Assembly (NCBI RefSeq): GCF_003614925.1
Contig: NZ_QYLP01000036.1
Coordinates: forward strand, 1 to 64,000
Source: Arthrobacter celericrescens
Lineage (GTDB): Bacteria; Actinomycetota; Actinomycetes; Actinomycetales; Micrococcaceae
Direction of reading: 5' to 3'
DNA: 64,000 nt
Below are positions 52,378-62,241 of this stretch, piece after piece. The translations under genes and the position numbers were made by a program. The notes under the pieces were generated by a model. It saw nothing but the letters and a program-made list of their open reading frames with translations. It was not told where the DNA came from and did no database searches. Position 1 is the stretch's first letter. The number at the start of each line of letters is the position of its first letter.

Positions 52378-54636
52378 ATGCTCCCCACACACCCACGGGC
52401 CCGCACGGGCCCGGCAATTACGATGGCGGCCGCGCTGGCCGCGTCGGCAGCCCTGGCGCTCGGCGGCCTGGTCGCCGCTGCCCCGGCAAATGCCGCCGTC
52501 GACGATGGCCTGGTCCTCAAGTACAACCTCACCGACACCGCCGGGACGGTGGCCCAGGACAGCTCCGGCAACGGACGCGACGGCGTGATCAGCGGCGACG
52601 CCACTTCGCTCGGCAGCGAGGGGCTGCGGCTCGGCGGCAGCAACGGCCACGTCAGGCTGCCGAACGACGTCATGCGCGGCCTCGACTCCATCACGGTCTC
52701 CACGGACGTGAAGATCGCCGCCGACCAAGGCACGCCCTACTTCATCTGGGGCCTGGGCAACACCAGCAACGGGACAGGCAACGGCTACCTCTTCACCACG
52801 GGCAACGCGTACCGGACCTCCATCGCCACCGGCAACTGGTCCACCGAGCAGACCACCAGCGCCAACCGTGACCTCGCCCGCGGCGCCTGGAAGACCATCA
52901 CTTACACCCTCAGCGGCGGAACCGCGGTCCTCTACGAGGACGGCGCCGAAGTCGCCCGGAAGACCGGCGTCACCATCACGCCGGGCAGCATCGGGGCAGG
53001 GACGACGACGGCGAACTACCTCGGGCGCTCCGTCTACAGCGGCGACAAGTACCTCAAGGGCCAGGTCCGCGACTTCCGCATCTACAACCGCGCGCTCTCG
53101 GCCGACGAGGTCCGCGAGCTCGGCTACGTTTCCCCGGAACAGCGCGTCGCCCTCGACCTGCAGGAGTTGTCCCTCGGGGACACCAGCGCCGTCACCGCGA
53201 ACCTCACGCTGCCCGCCAGCGGCCCCAACGGCTCCGCCTACAGCTGGTCCTCCTCCAACCCGGCCATCGTGTCCGCCGACGGCACGGTCACCCGACCGGC
53301 CTACCGGAGCGGAAACGCTGCGGTGACCCTCACGGCCACCGCCAGCTCGGGCGGGGCATCGGCGTCGAAATCCTTCGACATCACGGTGCTCGAGGACATC
53401 AGCGACGACCAGAAAGTCAGTGAGGCCTCCGTAGCCCTGACCGTGTGGGACGCCGATGCGATCCGTGGAAACATCACCCTTCCCACGGCGGGACTGCACG
53501 GCACCACGGTGGAATGGAAGTCGGGCGACGACGCCGTCATCACCGACACGGGCGAAGTCACCCGGCCCGCCTACGGCAGCAAGTCCGCCGTCCTCAACCT
53601 CCAGGCCACCGTGAGCTTCGGCAAGGCGAAGGTCCGGAAGAAGTTCCGCGTGACGGTGCTGCCGCTGCCCAAGGCCGAGGCGAAGGAAGGCTACGCCTTC
53701 GCGTACTTCACCGGCAACGACCTCGCCGGCGAGAACATCTACCTGGCCGCCAGCCGTGGCAATGACGCCCTGAAATGGGACGAATTGAACGGCGGCAAGC
53801 CCGTGCTCACCTCGAGCCTCGGCACCAAGGGCCTGCGCGATCCGTTCGTGATCCGTTCGCCCGAAGGCGACAAGTTCTACCTGATCGCCACCGACCTCTC
53901 CATCGGCAGCGGCACCAGCTGGGACGCATCCCAGCGCCAGGGTAGCCGGTACATCGAGGTGTGGGAATCGACCGACCTCGTCAGCTGGTCCGCGCAGCGG
54001 CACGTGAAGGTTTCCCCGGACACCGCCGGGAACACTTGGGCGCCGGAGGCGCATTACGACGCCACGATCGGCGCGTATGTCGTGTACTGGGCCTCGAAGA
54101 TCTACGCCGACAACGATCCCAACCACAGCGGCGGCACCTACAACAAGATGATGTACGCCACCACGCGGGACTTCCGCACCTTCACCGAGGCCAAGGTCTG
54201 GAACGATCCCGGCAACTCGGTCATTGATTCCACGGTCATCGAGGAGAACGGCACGTTCTACCGCTTCACCAAGGACGAAGGCCAGGTCTCAGGCTGCCTG
54301 GACATCATGCAGGAGAAGTCGGACGATCTCCTGGCGGTAGACCTGCCGGGAAGCAGCCCGCGCAACTGGTCCCTGATGGTGAACTGCATCGGCAAGAAGG
54401 CCGGAACCGGCGGAGTTGAGGGGCCCACCGTCTTCAAGTCGAACACGGGTGACAAGTACTACCTGTTCGTCGACGAGTTCGGCGGCCGCGGCTACATCCC
54501 GCTGGAAAGCACCAGCCTCGAAAACCCGGACTGGAAGCTCGCCACCAATTACGAACTGCCGCGGGCACCGCGCCACGGCACCGTCCTGCCGGTCACCAAG
54601 ACCGAGCTGGACCGCCTGCGCAGCCAGCTCGGCTAA
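52378..54636 (+). CDS. secreted LamG - Ig-like - GH43-like protein
   Basis: A 752-residue extracellular protein with a Sec signal ending at about A40 (ANAA). Residues 44-245 form a LamG module (DSSGNGRDGVI, VRDFRIYNRALSADE). Two Ig-like repeats follow (about 255-340 and 345-435; SSSNPAIVSADGTVTRPAY and KSGDDAVITDTGEVTRPAY are equivalent strands). The rest is a GH43-type five-bladed propeller (GLRDPFVIRSPEGDKFYLIATD, NTWAPEAHYD). It probably acts on arabinan, though the exact linkage cannot be read. A terminator follows. Confidence 0.85.
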   Translation: MLPTHPRARTGPAITMAAALAASAALALGGLVAAAPANAAVDDGLVLKYNLTDTAGTVAQDSSGNGRDGVISGDATSLGSEGLRLGGSNGHVRLPNDVMRGLDSITVSTDVKIAADQGTPYFIWGLGNTSNGTGNGYLFTTGNAYRTSIATGNWSTEQTTSANRDLARGAWKTITYTLSGGTAVLYEDGAEVARKTGVTITPGSIGAGTTTANYLGRSVYSGDKYLKGQVRDFRIYNRALSADEVRELGYVSPEQRVALDLQELSLGDTSAVTANLTLPASGPNGSAYSWSSSNPAIVSADGTVTRPAYRSGNAAVTLTATASSGGASASKSFDITVLEDISDDQKVSEASVALTVWDADAIRGNITLPTAGLHGTTVEWKSGDDAVITDTGEVTRPAYGSKSAVLNLQATVSFGKAKVRKKFRVTVLPLPKAEAKEGYAFAYFTGNDLAGENIYLAASRGNDALKWDELNGGKPVLTSSLGTKGLRDPFVIRSPEGDKFYLIATDLSIGSGTSWDASQRQGSRYIEVWESTDLVSWSAQRHVKVSPDTAGNTWAPEAHYDATIGAYVVYWASKIYADNDPNHSGGTYNKMMYATTRDFRTFTEAKVWNDPGNSVIDSTVIEENGTFYRFTKDEGQVSGCLDIMQEKSDDLLAVDLPGSSPRNWSLMVNCIGKKAGTGGVEGPTVFKSNTGDKYYLFVDEFGGRGYIPLESTSLENPDWKLATNYELPRAPRHGTVLPVTKTELDRLRSQLG

Positions 54637-54651
54637 CGCCACGCAGGCACA

Positions 54652-54685
54652 CGAAAGGCTCCGGCAGAAATGCCGGAGCCTTTCG
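54652..54685. terminator. intrinsic terminator
   Basis: CGAAAGGCTCCGGCA and TGCCGGAGCCTTTCG are perfect 15-bp arms around a GAAA tetraloop, followed by TTGTCTT. It ends the arabinan enzymes on the plus strand and serves the convergent amino acid ATPase gene. Confidence 0.92.
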
Positions 54686-54700
54686 TTGTCTTGGAAGCGC

Positions 54701-55501
54701 CTAGTCTTCCGCGACCTCGATGTGGGTCGGGTCCAGGACGCGGCGCAGGAACTCCTGCGTGCGCGGCTGCTGCGGGGCGCCGATGACGCGCTCGGCGACG
54801 CCCTCCTCCACCACCACGCCGCCGTCCATGAAGACCACGCGGTCGGCTACTTCGCGGGCGAAGGCCATTTCGTGCGTGACCACGAGCATGGTCATGCCTT
54901 CGCGGGCGAGCTTGCGCATGACGGCTAGCACGTCGCCCACCGTTTCAGGGTCGAGCGCCGAGGTGGGCTCGTCGAAGAGCATCAGCTCGGGGTTCATGCT
55001 GAGCGCACGGGCGATGGCCACGCGTTGCTGCTGGCCACCGGAGAGCTGGTCCGGGAAGCGCTTGGAGAGATGTCCCAGGCCCACCCGGTCCAGGTTCGCC
55101 TGCGCGATCTTGTCCGCCTCGTCCTGGGAGCGCTTGAGCACCTTGGTCTGGGCCACCGTGCAGTTGCGCAGCACATCCAGGTGCGGGAAGAGGTTGAACT
55201 GCTGGAACACCATGCCCACTTTGCGGCGCATCTTGTCGATGTCCACGTCGGGGTCCGTGGCCTCGAAGCCGCCCACATGGATGGCGCCATCGTTGGGCTG
55301 TTCGAGCAGGTTCACGCAGCGCAGCAGGGTGGACTTGCCGGATCCGGAGGGCCCGATCAGGCAGACGACCTCACCCGGCCGCACATCCAGGCTGATGCCC
55401 TTGAGTACTTCGTTGGAGCCGTAGGACTTGCGGAGGTCCTTGATAGACACACCGGCGGCTTTGACCTGGGCCGGGTTGGTGTTTTGTTCGACGTCGTTCA
55501 T
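54701..55501 (-). CDS. polar amino acid ABC ATP-binding protein (GlnQ-type)
   Basis: A 266-residue ATPase: Walker [12 protein letters not shown], signature [15 protein letters not shown], Walker [15 protein letters not shown] and switch His in VVTHEM. It has a 20-residue N-terminal extension before the conserved core. It follows the permease by 9 bases and completes the SBP-permease-ATPase set. The likely substrate is glutamine, glutamate or a related polar amino acid. Confidence 0.95.
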   Translation of the reverse strand: MNDVEQNTNPAQVKAAGVSIKDLRKSYGSNEVLKGISLDVRPGEVVCLIGPSGSGKSTLLRCVNLLEQPNDGAIHVGGFEATDPDVDIDKMRRKVGMVFQQFNLFPHLDVLRNCTVAQTKVLKRSQDEADKIAQANLDRVGLGHLSKRFPDQLSGGQQQRVAIARALSMNPELMLFDEPTSALDPETVGDVLAVMRKLAREGMTMLVVTHEMAFAREVADRVVFMDGGVVVEEGVAERVIGAPQQPRTQEFLRRVLDPTHIEVAED

Positions 55502-55510
55502 GGTTCCTGC

Positions 55511-56302
55511 CTATCGCTTGGTCCGCGCGCTGCGGCTTTCGAACTTCCGGGCCAAGAGGCTCAACGGGATGGTGATGACCAAGTAGAGCGCACCCGCAAC
55601 CAGGAGGGGCGTCAGGCCGGCTCCGAGGCTCGAAATGCCGTCGCGGCCGAACTTGGTGAGTTCATACTGCGAAGCGGTCAGGCCCAGCACGTAGATCAGC
55701 GAGGAGTCCTTGGTGAGCAGGATGATCTCGTTGGTCAGCGGCGGCAGGACGATCTTGAATGCCTGGGGGATCACGATAGTCACCATGGCCCGCCACTGCG
55801 GCATTCCCAGCGAGCGGGCGGCCTCCGTCTGGCCCTTCGGTACAGCCTGCAGGCCGGCGCGGAGGGTTTCGGCGATGTAGGCCGCGGCCACCATGCCCAG
55901 CGACACCATCACGATGATGGTGACGTTCCACTGAACGCCAAACGCCAAGGGAACGCCGTAGCCGAAGGCGATGAAGACCAGAAGGGCCGGGATGCCGCGA
56001 AAGAACTCGATGTATCCGGTGGCGATCCAGCGGTAGAGCGGGAAGCTGGAGAGCTTCATGAGGGCCAGCAGCAAACCGCCGGACAAGCCCACTGCGAAGC
56101 CCAAAGCCGTGTAGATCAAGGTGTTTAGCAAACCGGTCACCAAGATGCCGGGGAACATCGGGCCGATCTTGCCGAAGTTGAAGACGCTGTTGCCGACGGT
56201 CTTCCAGTCCGTGGCCAGAATCAGGGCGGCCACAGCCACGATAAAGATTCCGGCCTGGACATACAGGCTTACTCTGGCGCGTTGACGTGCGGTCATTGCC
56301 AT
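55511..56302 (-). CDS. polar amino acid ABC permease
   Basis: A 263-residue HisM/GlnP-type permease with the loop VPKGQTEAARSLGMPQWRAMVTIVIPQA and an FFRGIPALLVFIAFGYG segment. Four to five helices are apparent. A second ATG lies 2 codons in; the ribosome site is weak for both. It is probably a homodimeric channel, since only one permease gene is present. Confidence 0.93.
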   Translation of the reverse strand: MAMTARQRARVSLYVQAGIFIVAVAALILATDWKTVGNSVFNFGKIGPMFPGILVTGLLNTLIYTALGFAVGLSGGLLLALMKLSSFPLYRWIATGYIEFFRGIPALLVFIAFGYGVPLAFGVQWNVTIIVMVSLGMVAAAYIAETLRAGLQAVPKGQTEAARSLGMPQWRAMVTIVIPQAFKIVLPPLTNEIILLTKDSSLIYVLGLTASQYELTKFGRDGISSLGAGLTPLLVAGALYLVITIPLSLLARKFESRSARTKR

Positions 56303-56425
56303 GGGGTGCTCACATTCGTAGTGCGTGGCTGAGGCCCCGGACGTACTGGGTTTCAGCGTGTCCGGGGCCCCGGCTGTGTGGTTCTCAGGAGGGCGAAGGC
56401 CTCAGTAGCGGGCCCGAAGCGCTCG

Positions 56426-57232
56426 CTACTTGGAAGCTTCGCCGAACCAGGTGGTTTCGAACTTCTTCAGGCTGCCGTCGTCCGTGAGGCGCTTGAGGGT
56501 CGCGTTGACCTTGTCCCCCATGGCGGTGTTGCCTTTCTTGTAGGCGATTCCGAGCTTTTCGCCGCTCGCGTAGTCCTCCACGCGCTTCCAGGCGGAGTTG
56601 TCCTTGATGGCGTAGGCGAGAACGGACTGGTTGCCCAGGGCCGCATCAATGGTGCCGGCCTGGATTGCCTGCACCAGGAGACCGGTGTCCTCGAACTGCT
56701 GGGCGTCGATCCCCTTTTCGGCCGCGTACTTGGCGCCGGTGGTGGCCTGCTGGACGCCCACCTTCTTGCCTTTGGCGCTGTCAATGTTGGTGATGCCAGA
56801 GGCCGTGGTTGCCAGGAGCGTCAGGTCGTCATCCATGTACGGGGTGGAGAAGTCCATGACCGATTTCCGGACGTTCGTGATGGAGATCGACGAGATGGAC
56901 AGATCGCACTGGGTCAGGGCGGTGCCGGTCTCGATGGCCTCGAAGGAGCTGTCCACGATGCTCAACTCTGCGTTGAGGTCCTTGGCGATTTCCTTCGCGA
57001 TGTCGATGTCGAAGCCGACGGTCTGGCCGTCCTTTTGGAATTCGAACGGCTCGTAGGGGACGTCCGAACAGACGGTGAGCTTGCCTGCGTTGATCAGGGT
57101 GACGCCCCCGGGAGTGCTGGCCGCGGGGGCCGGGGAGCCGCCGCCGCAGGCGGTCAGGGCGAGTGCACCTGCAGCGAGAAGACCTGCTGCCTTCACCTTG
57201 GAACTGCCGAGGAACGAACGGGAGATATGCAT
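56426..57232 (-). CDS. polar amino acid ABC substrate-binding lipoprotein
   Basis: A 268-residue SBP_bac_3 protein with lipobox LTAC (C29). Conserved features are LTVCSDVPYEPFEFQKDGQTVGFDIDIAKEI and GKKVGVQQATTGAKYA. It is the first gene of the operon. A 13-bp palindrome GAAACTAAGTTTC at 57311-57323 lies about 80 bases upstream and may be an operator. Confidence 0.93.
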   Translation of the reverse strand: MHISRSFLGSSKVKAAGLLAAGALALTACGGGSPAPAASTPGGVTLINAGKLTVCSDVPYEPFEFQKDGQTVGFDIDIAKEIAKDLNAELSIVDSSFEAIETGTALTQCDLSISSISITNVRKSVMDFSTPYMDDDLTLLATTASGITNIDSAKGKKVGVQQATTGAKYAAEKGIDAQQFEDTGLLVQAIQAGTIDAALGNQSVLAYAIKDNSAWKRVEDYASGEKLGIAYKKGNTAMGDKVNATLKRLTDDGSLKKFETTWFGEASK

Positions 57233-57310
57233 TTGTTTACCTTTTGTTGCGGGGGACTCGAAGCAAATCGGTCTTTAGTGTAGCGCCGACCGTGAGATGT
57301 TCGTCACAGG

Positions 57311-57323
57311 AAACTAAGTTTCA
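57311..57323. promoter_or_regulatory. possible operator upstream of amino acid ABC operon
   Basis: GAAACTAAGTTTC is a perfect odd palindrome in the only A/T-rich part of this gap. It lies upstream of a possible TACACT -10 on the minus strand. The cognate regulator is unknown. Confidence 0.35.
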
Positions 57324-57389
57324 CTATTGGATAACCAAGTCGTGGAAAAATCAAGCCCGCGGGGCCCGCTCAAGTCTGAGATCCCAGAT

Positions 57390-58715
57390 TCAGCGCTCGA
57401 TGCCGAGGGATTCGAGCATCGGGCGGAACTTCGCCCAGGTTTCGGCAAGCTCGGTTTCCGGCACCGAGCCTTCCACGATCCCGCAGCCGGCGAACATCCG
57501 CACCGACGTGGGGGATTCAATGACGGCCCCGCGCAGTGCGATGCCCCATTCCCCGTTGCCCGCGGCATCCAGCCAGCCCACGGGCCCGGCGTACGGTCCG
57601 CGGTCCATGTGCTCGAGGCGCCGGATCAGGGCGCCGGCAACCGTGGTCGGCGTGCCGCAGACCGCCGCCGTGGGGTGCAGGGCGTTGATGAGTGCCAGGC
57701 AAGTGGGAACGTGCCCTTCGATGTCGGCGAGCTCGGCCTTCACGTCCGAGGCCAGGTGCCACACGTTCGGCAGTTCCAGGATGAACGGTTCGCTGTGCGC
57801 GTTCATGGCCTCGGAGAACGGTGCCAGCTGGGTGGTGAGCGACTGGATGGCGATCTCGTGTTCGTGCCGCTGCTTCTCCGAGCCGGCCAGCACCCGCTCG
57901 GCGTAGGCCATCGGAGATCCGTCCACGCCCTCGGCATCGCGCCGGTCAAGCGTTCCGGCCAGGACCCTCGCCTGGGCCGTGCGGCCCTCCACCTGGATCA
58001 GCATTTCCGGTGTTGCGCCCACCAGGCCGTCCACGCCGTAGGTCCAGCACTCCCGGTAATTGCGGGTGAGTTTCCGCAGCACGCCGGCGGCCCGCACGCC
58101 GTCGGGCAGGGTGGCCACGACGTCGCGCGCCAGCACCAGCTTCTCGAGCTTTCCGGCGCGGATTTCGGCGACGCCGTCCGCCACCGCCTGCTTCCAGTCC
58201 TCCTCGCTCAGCGAGCCGCTCTTCAAAGTAAAGGACTGCCCGACGGCGGTGCTGCCGCCGTCGGGCGAGTCGAGTCCGGTATCCGGGACGTCAAGCCAGC
58301 CGGCCAGGGCGGCGCGCGCGCCCGCCTCGGTGAGTTCGGCGTCGTCGAGGGTCATCTGGGTGAGCCAGGAGCGCCCGTCGCGGATGCCCACCACGATCTC
58401 CGGCAGGATCAGGCGGGACTCGAACGGCGAGGTCTTGGAAAAAGCGAAGGTTCCGAAGGCGAGCGGGCCGGTGCCGGGAACGCCCACGCGGTCCTCGATG
58501 TCGGCCTCGATCACCATGTGCCGCCACCAGATATCGGCTTCGAGGAAACGCTCAGGGCCGCTGCCGGTGAAGCGGGTCAGCTCGCCGAAGGCCACCAGGC
58601 CGTCCTCGCGGCGGGTCCAGCAGAGGGCGTCGTCCCGCACCAGAAACGACGGCAGCCCCCCGGCGGTGGCGTCTTCATCGAGGGGGACTGTCAAGGTGCG
58701 GAGCGTGCTCGTCAT
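57390..58715 (-). CDS. menF: isochorismate synthase
   Basis: A 441-residue chorismate-binding enzyme that makes isochorismate for menaquinone. The chorismate-binding domain runs from about residue 170 (DWKQAVADGVAEIRAGKLEKLVLARDV) through ATPEMLIQVEGRTAQARVLAGT, KQRHEHEIAIQSL, LHPTAAVCGTPT and FAGCGIVEGS. The start at 58715 is the first ATG before MTSTLRTLTV; its ribosome site is weak. It is divergent from menG with 44 bases between starts. A siderophore EntC role is possible for this family, but the menG neighbour favours menaquinone. Confidence 0.9.
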   Translation of the reverse strand: MTSTLRTLTVPLDEDATAGGLPSFLVRDDALCWTRREDGLVAFGELTRFTGSGPERFLEADIWWRHMVIEADIEDRVGVPGTGPLAFGTFAFSKTSPFESRLILPEIVVGIRDGRSWLTQMTLDDAELTEAGARAALAGWLDVPDTGLDSPDGGSTAVGQSFTLKSGSLSEEDWKQAVADGVAEIRAGKLEKLVLARDVVATLPDGVRAAGVLRKLTRNYRECWTYGVDGLVGATPEMLIQVEGRTAQARVLAGTLDRRDAEGVDGSPMAYAERVLAGSEKQRHEHEIAIQSLTTQLAPFSEAMNAHSEPFILELPNVWHLASDVKAELADIEGHVPTCLALINALHPTAAVCGTPTTVAGALIRRLEHMDRGPYAGPVGWLDAAGNGEWGIALRGAVIESPTSVRMFAGCGIVEGSVPETELAETWAKFRPMLESLGIER

Positions 58716-58759
58716 GATGGAACAACAGTACTCCGGGGATTGTCTGAGACAATTGCTGG

Positions 58760-59521
58760 GTGAACCGAGCATCCTTGGAAAAGCGTCCGGACGAAGTTGC
58801 GACGATGTTTGACGATGTCGCCCCCAAATACGATGTCGTGAACGATGTCCTTTCCATGGGGCAGACCCGGCGCTGGCGCCGTGTGGTCGTCGAAGCCATG
58901 GACGTCAGGAAGGGCCAGCGGGTGCTCGATCTCGCCGCCGGAACCGGAACCTCCAGCGAGCCGTACGCGGATGCCGGCGTCGACGTCGTCGCCTGCGATT
59001 TCTCCCTCGGAATGCTGAAGGTCGGCAAGCGCCGCCGCCCGGACATCAACTTCGTGGCCGGCGATGCCACCAACCTTCCGTTCGCGGACAACAGCTTTGA
59101 CGCCACCACCATTTCCTTCGGCCTGCGCAACGTCAACGAACCGCACAAGGCCCTGGCGGAGATGCTGCGCGTGACCAAGCCGGGCGGCCGCCTGGTGATC
59201 GCCGAATTCTCCGCCCCCGTGGTGCCGCTGTGGCGCACCATGTACACCGAATACCTGATGCGGGCCCTGCCGGCGATCGCCACCAAGGTCTCCTCCAACC
59301 CGGATGCCTACGTCTACCTGGCGGAGTCCATCCGCGCCTGGCCGGACCAGGACCACCTGGCCGCGTGGCTGCAGGAAGCCGGCTGGCAAGATGTCACCTA
59401 CCGTAACCTCAGCGGCGGCATCGTGGCCGTGCACCGCGCCCAGAAGCCGGCCGCCGGCCACACAGACAGCGTTCCGGTGGCCAAGCTGCGCCGCCAGCTC
59501 AAGCCGCGCCGCGCCTCCTAG
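58760..59521 (+). CDS. menG: demethylmenaquinone methyltransferase
   Basis: A 253-residue SAM-dependent methyltransferase (UbiE/MenG) that performs a late step of menaquinone synthesis. The diagnostic N-terminus [22 protein letters not shown] motif [12 protein letters not shown] and [27 protein letters not shown] are present. It starts with GTG. menJ-like follows after 34 bases. Confidence 0.95.
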   Translation: MNRASLEKRPDEVATMFDDVAPKYDVVNDVLSMGQTRRWRRVVVEAMDVRKGQRVLDLAAGTGTSSEPYADAGVDVVACDFSLGMLKVGKRRRPDINFVAGDATNLPFADNSFDATTISFGLRNVNEPHKALAEMLRVTKPGGRLVIAEFSAPVVPLWRTMYTEYLMRALPAIATKVSSNPDAYVYLAESIRAWPDQDHLAAWLQEAGWQDVTYRNLSGGIVAVHRAQKPAAGHTDSVPVAKLRRQLKPRRAS

Positions 59522-59555
59522 TTCCGGTTCTCCCGCAGTTTTATCCAAGGACGTT

Positions 59556-60908
59556 GTGAACGTACTGATTGTTGGCGCCGGACCCGCCGGGTCCACCGCC
59601 GCGTATTACCTTGCCCGCGCCGGCGTGGACGTGACCGTGCTGGAGAAGACCAGCTTCCCGCGGGAAAAGGTCTGCGGCGACGGCCTCACCCCGCGTGCCG
59701 TCCGTGAAATCCAGAAGCTCGGCCTGCCGCACGCCGAGGCCGATGGCTGGCGCCGCAATAAGGGCCTGCGCCTCATCGCGGGCGGTCGCACCATCGAGTT
59801 GCCCTGGCCGGAGGTTTCGGATTTCCCCACCTACGGGCTGATCCGCACCCGGCTCGGCTTCGACGAGGAGCTGGCCAGGCACGCCCAGGCCGCGGGCGCC
59901 GTCGTGCTGGAACGGCACAGCGTCACCGAAGCGCTCCGGAACGAGGACGGCCGCGTGATCGGCGCCCGGGCCGCGATCCTTGACGAGTCGGGACGCAAGA
60001 CGGGCGACACGCGCGACTTCCATGCCGACGTCGTGCTCGCCGCGGACGGCAACTCCACGCGAACGGCAGTGTCGCTGGGCATGCACAAACGCGACGACCG
60101 GCCGCTCGGGGTGGCCGTCCGCACCTACTTCACCTCGCCCCGCACGGACGACGACTGGATGGAAGGCTGGCTGGAGCTCCCCGGTAAGTCCGGAAAGCCG
60201 CTGCCCGGTTACGGCTGGGTGTTCGGCGTCGGCGACGGCACCTCCAACGTGGGCCTGGGCATCCTGAACTCCTCCAAGGAATTCGGCAAGCTTGACTACA
60301 AGCAGGTCCTGCGCGAATGGACCGCCGGCATGCCTGCCGAGTGGGGTTTCACCCCGGAGAACCAGGTGGGGGAGATCCGTGGCGCCGCGCTGCCCATGGG
60401 CTTCAACCGCACCCCGCACTACTCGCCCGGGCTCCTGCTGTTGGGCGACGCCGGCGGCATGGTGTCCCCGTTCAACGGCGAAGGCATCTCCTACGCCATG
60501 GAGTCCGCGCGCTTCGCCGCGGAGTTCATCATCGACGCTTCCTCGCGTTCTGTGGCCGCCGCCGGAAAGTACGACGCCGATGCGCACCTGGCGCGGTACG
60601 CGGACTATGTGCGGGAGCAGTGGGGGTCGCACTTCACCTTGGGCCGGGCGTTTGCCGCGCTGATCGGCAAGCCCGCCGTCATGAAGCTCGCGCTGCGGAC
60701 CGGTATGCCCTTGCCGCTGCTCATGCGCTTCGTGGTGCGTATGCTGGCCAACCTCACCGATTCCTCCGCCAAGGGCCTCGAAGACCGGGTGATCCGGGTC
60801 CTCGAAGGCCTGGTGCCGGCCACGTCCAACATGACTCCTGCTGCCGCCCGTGCTTCTGCAACGCCGCGCGGCGGCACCGAATCAGCGGTTTCCGCTGCGA
60901 AAAGTTAG
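59556..60908 (+). CDS. menJ: geranylgeranyl-reductase-family flavoprotein, probable menaquinone reductase
   Basis: A 450-residue FAD enzyme: NVLIVGAGPAGSTAAYYLARAG at the start, CGDGLTPRAVREIQKLG, PGYGWVFGVGDGTSNVGLG and LGDAGGMVSPFNGEGISYAMES. By family and its position between menG and a polyprenyl synthase, it is probably MenJ, which saturates the isoprene unit nearest the menaquinone ring. The GTG at 59556 was chosen for AAGGA 5 bases upstream. The symbol rests on context as well as sequence. Confidence 0.82.
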   Translation: MNVLIVGAGPAGSTAAYYLARAGVDVTVLEKTSFPREKVCGDGLTPRAVREIQKLGLPHAEADGWRRNKGLRLIAGGRTIELPWPEVSDFPTYGLIRTRLGFDEELARHAQAAGAVVLERHSVTEALRNEDGRVIGARAAILDESGRKTGDTRDFHADVVLAADGNSTRTAVSLGMHKRDDRPLGVAVRTYFTSPRTDDDWMEGWLELPGKSGKPLPGYGWVFGVGDGTSNVGLGILNSSKEFGKLDYKQVLREWTAGMPAEWGFTPENQVGEIRGAALPMGFNRTPHYSPGLLLLGDAGGMVSPFNGEGISYAMESARFAAEFIIDASSRSVAAAGKYDADAHLARYADYVREQWGSHFTLGRAFAALIGKPAVMKLALRTGMPLPLLMRFVVRMLANLTDSSAKGLEDRVIRVLEGLVPATSNMTPAAARASATPRGGTESAVSAAKS

Positions 60909-60918
60909 GGTTAAGCCT

Positions 60919-62022
60919 GTGACTCACTCTGCCGAACACAGCTGGACGCATGCCGGGCACGGACTGCCCGACACTGCGGAACCCGCTCCCAACACCACCG
61001 CGATCGCCACGGGACTGCAGCTCCCCGCCGGATTCGCCGCCATCGCCGCCGACGCCGAGCTGGGCCCTGCCATCACCACCAACCTCGCCCGCGTGGAGAA
61101 GCAGTTGCGCGAGGCGATCGCCAACTCGGACCCGCTGGCGGACGCAACGTCGCGTCACCTGGTGGAAGCCGGCGGCAAGCGCATACGACCGCTGCTCACC
61201 CTGCTGTGCGCGCACCTGGGCGACGCCTCCCGGCCCGAAGTGGTGCAGGCCGCCGTCGTCGTTGAACTGACCCACCTGGCCACGCTCTACCACGACGACG
61301 TGATGGACTCGGCCCCGTTCCGCCGCGGCGCACCCACTGCGCACGAAGTGTGGGGGAACTCCGTGGCGATCCTCACCGGCGACCTCATCTTCGCCCGCGC
61401 CTCGATCCTGGTGTCCGAGCTGGGTTCCCGTGCCTTGGGCATCCAAGCCCGCACCTTCGAACGCCTGTGCCTGGGCCAGTTGCACGAGACCGTCGGCCCG
61501 CGTGAGGACGAAGACGCCGTGGCACACTACCTGTCCGTCATCGCCGACAAGACCGGCTCCCTCGTGGCCGCGTCCGGCCAGCTCGGCGCCATCTTCGCAG
61601 GTGCCGACGAGGCGTTCGAGGACGTCCTGGTGGAGTACGGCGAGAAGGTGGGCGTGGCCTTCCAGCTGGCCGACGACGTCATCGACGTCACCGGCGTCAA
61701 GGTCAAGTCCGGCAAGTCCCCGGGCACCGACCTGCGCGAAGGTGTGCCGACCCTGCCCGTGCTCCTGCTCCGTAAGGCAGCAGCCAACGGCGACCAGTCC
61801 GCCGTCGAACTCCTGGAACTGGTGGACGGTGACCTGTCCTCGGACGAGGCACTGGCCGAGGCCGTTGCCGGGCTGCGCGAGCACTCCGTCACCGCCGAGT
61901 CCTGGGTGATTGCCCGCCAGTGGGCCGCCGAAGCCGTCGCCGCCCTGGCGCCGCTGCCCGAGGGTGTGGTGAAGGATTCCCTGACCAACTTCGCGCACGC
62001 CGTGGTGGAGCGCAGCAGCTAA
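60919..62022 (+). CDS. long-chain trans-polyprenyl diphosphate synthase
   Basis: A 367-residue prenyltransferase that builds the menaquinone side chain. It has the first Asp-rich motif DDVMD (D126-D130), the second DDVIDVT (D252-D256) and GGKRIRPLL. A small residue (A121) five positions before the first motif permits long chains, consistent with octa- or nonaprenyl products. The GTG start follows the menJ stop by 10 bases, so co-transcription is likely. About 40 N-terminal residues precede the conserved core. Confidence 0.93.
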   Translation: MTHSAEHSWTHAGHGLPDTAEPAPNTTAIATGLQLPAGFAAIAADAELGPAITTNLARVEKQLREAIANSDPLADATSRHLVEAGGKRIRPLLTLLCAHLGDASRPEVVQAAVVVELTHLATLYHDDVMDSAPFRRGAPTAHEVWGNSVAILTGDLIFARASILVSELGSRALGIQARTFERLCLGQLHETVGPREDEDAVAHYLSVIADKTGSLVAASGQLGAIFAGADEAFEDVLVEYGEKVGVAFQLADDVIDVTGVKVKSGKSPGTDLREGVPTLPVLLLRKAAANGDQSAVELLELVDGDLSSDEALAEAVAGLREHSVTAESWVIARQWAAEAVAALAPLPEGVVKDSLTNFAHAVVERSS

Positions 62023-62037
62023 CTCTTTCTTGTGGCA

Positions 62038-62103
62038 CCCAACTGACTCGCAGTTGTTGTCGTTTTCAGCACCCAGAACGACCACAACTGTCAGTCAGTT
62101 GGG
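62038..62103. repeat. 66-bp palindrome, type C, copy 2
   Basis: It starts CCCAACTGACTCGCAGTT and ends AACTGTCAGTCAGTTGGG, the same 66-base span as copy 1 at 19649. It lies just after the polyprenyl synthase stop and could terminate that transcript. Confidence 0.8.
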
Positions 62104-62133
62104 TGTTTCTGCTTAGCGGGTTAAACGGAATGA

Positions 62134-62181
62134 CCCCGGCTTCCCGCAACGCTACGAGTCAAACGTTGCGCGAAACCGGGG
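62134..62181. repeat. 18-bp-arm hairpin (type E)
   Basis: CCCCGGCTTCCCGCAACG (62134-62151) pairs with CGTTGCGCGAAACCGGGG (62164-62181) at 16 of 18 positions around a 12-base loop. It follows the type C palindrome by 30 bases. Confidence 0.75.
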
Positions 62182-62241
62182 CCATAATCTCCGTTCGCAT
62201 CAGACCCACCGGAGGCATTTAGTGAATCCGTGAAACAGCTT

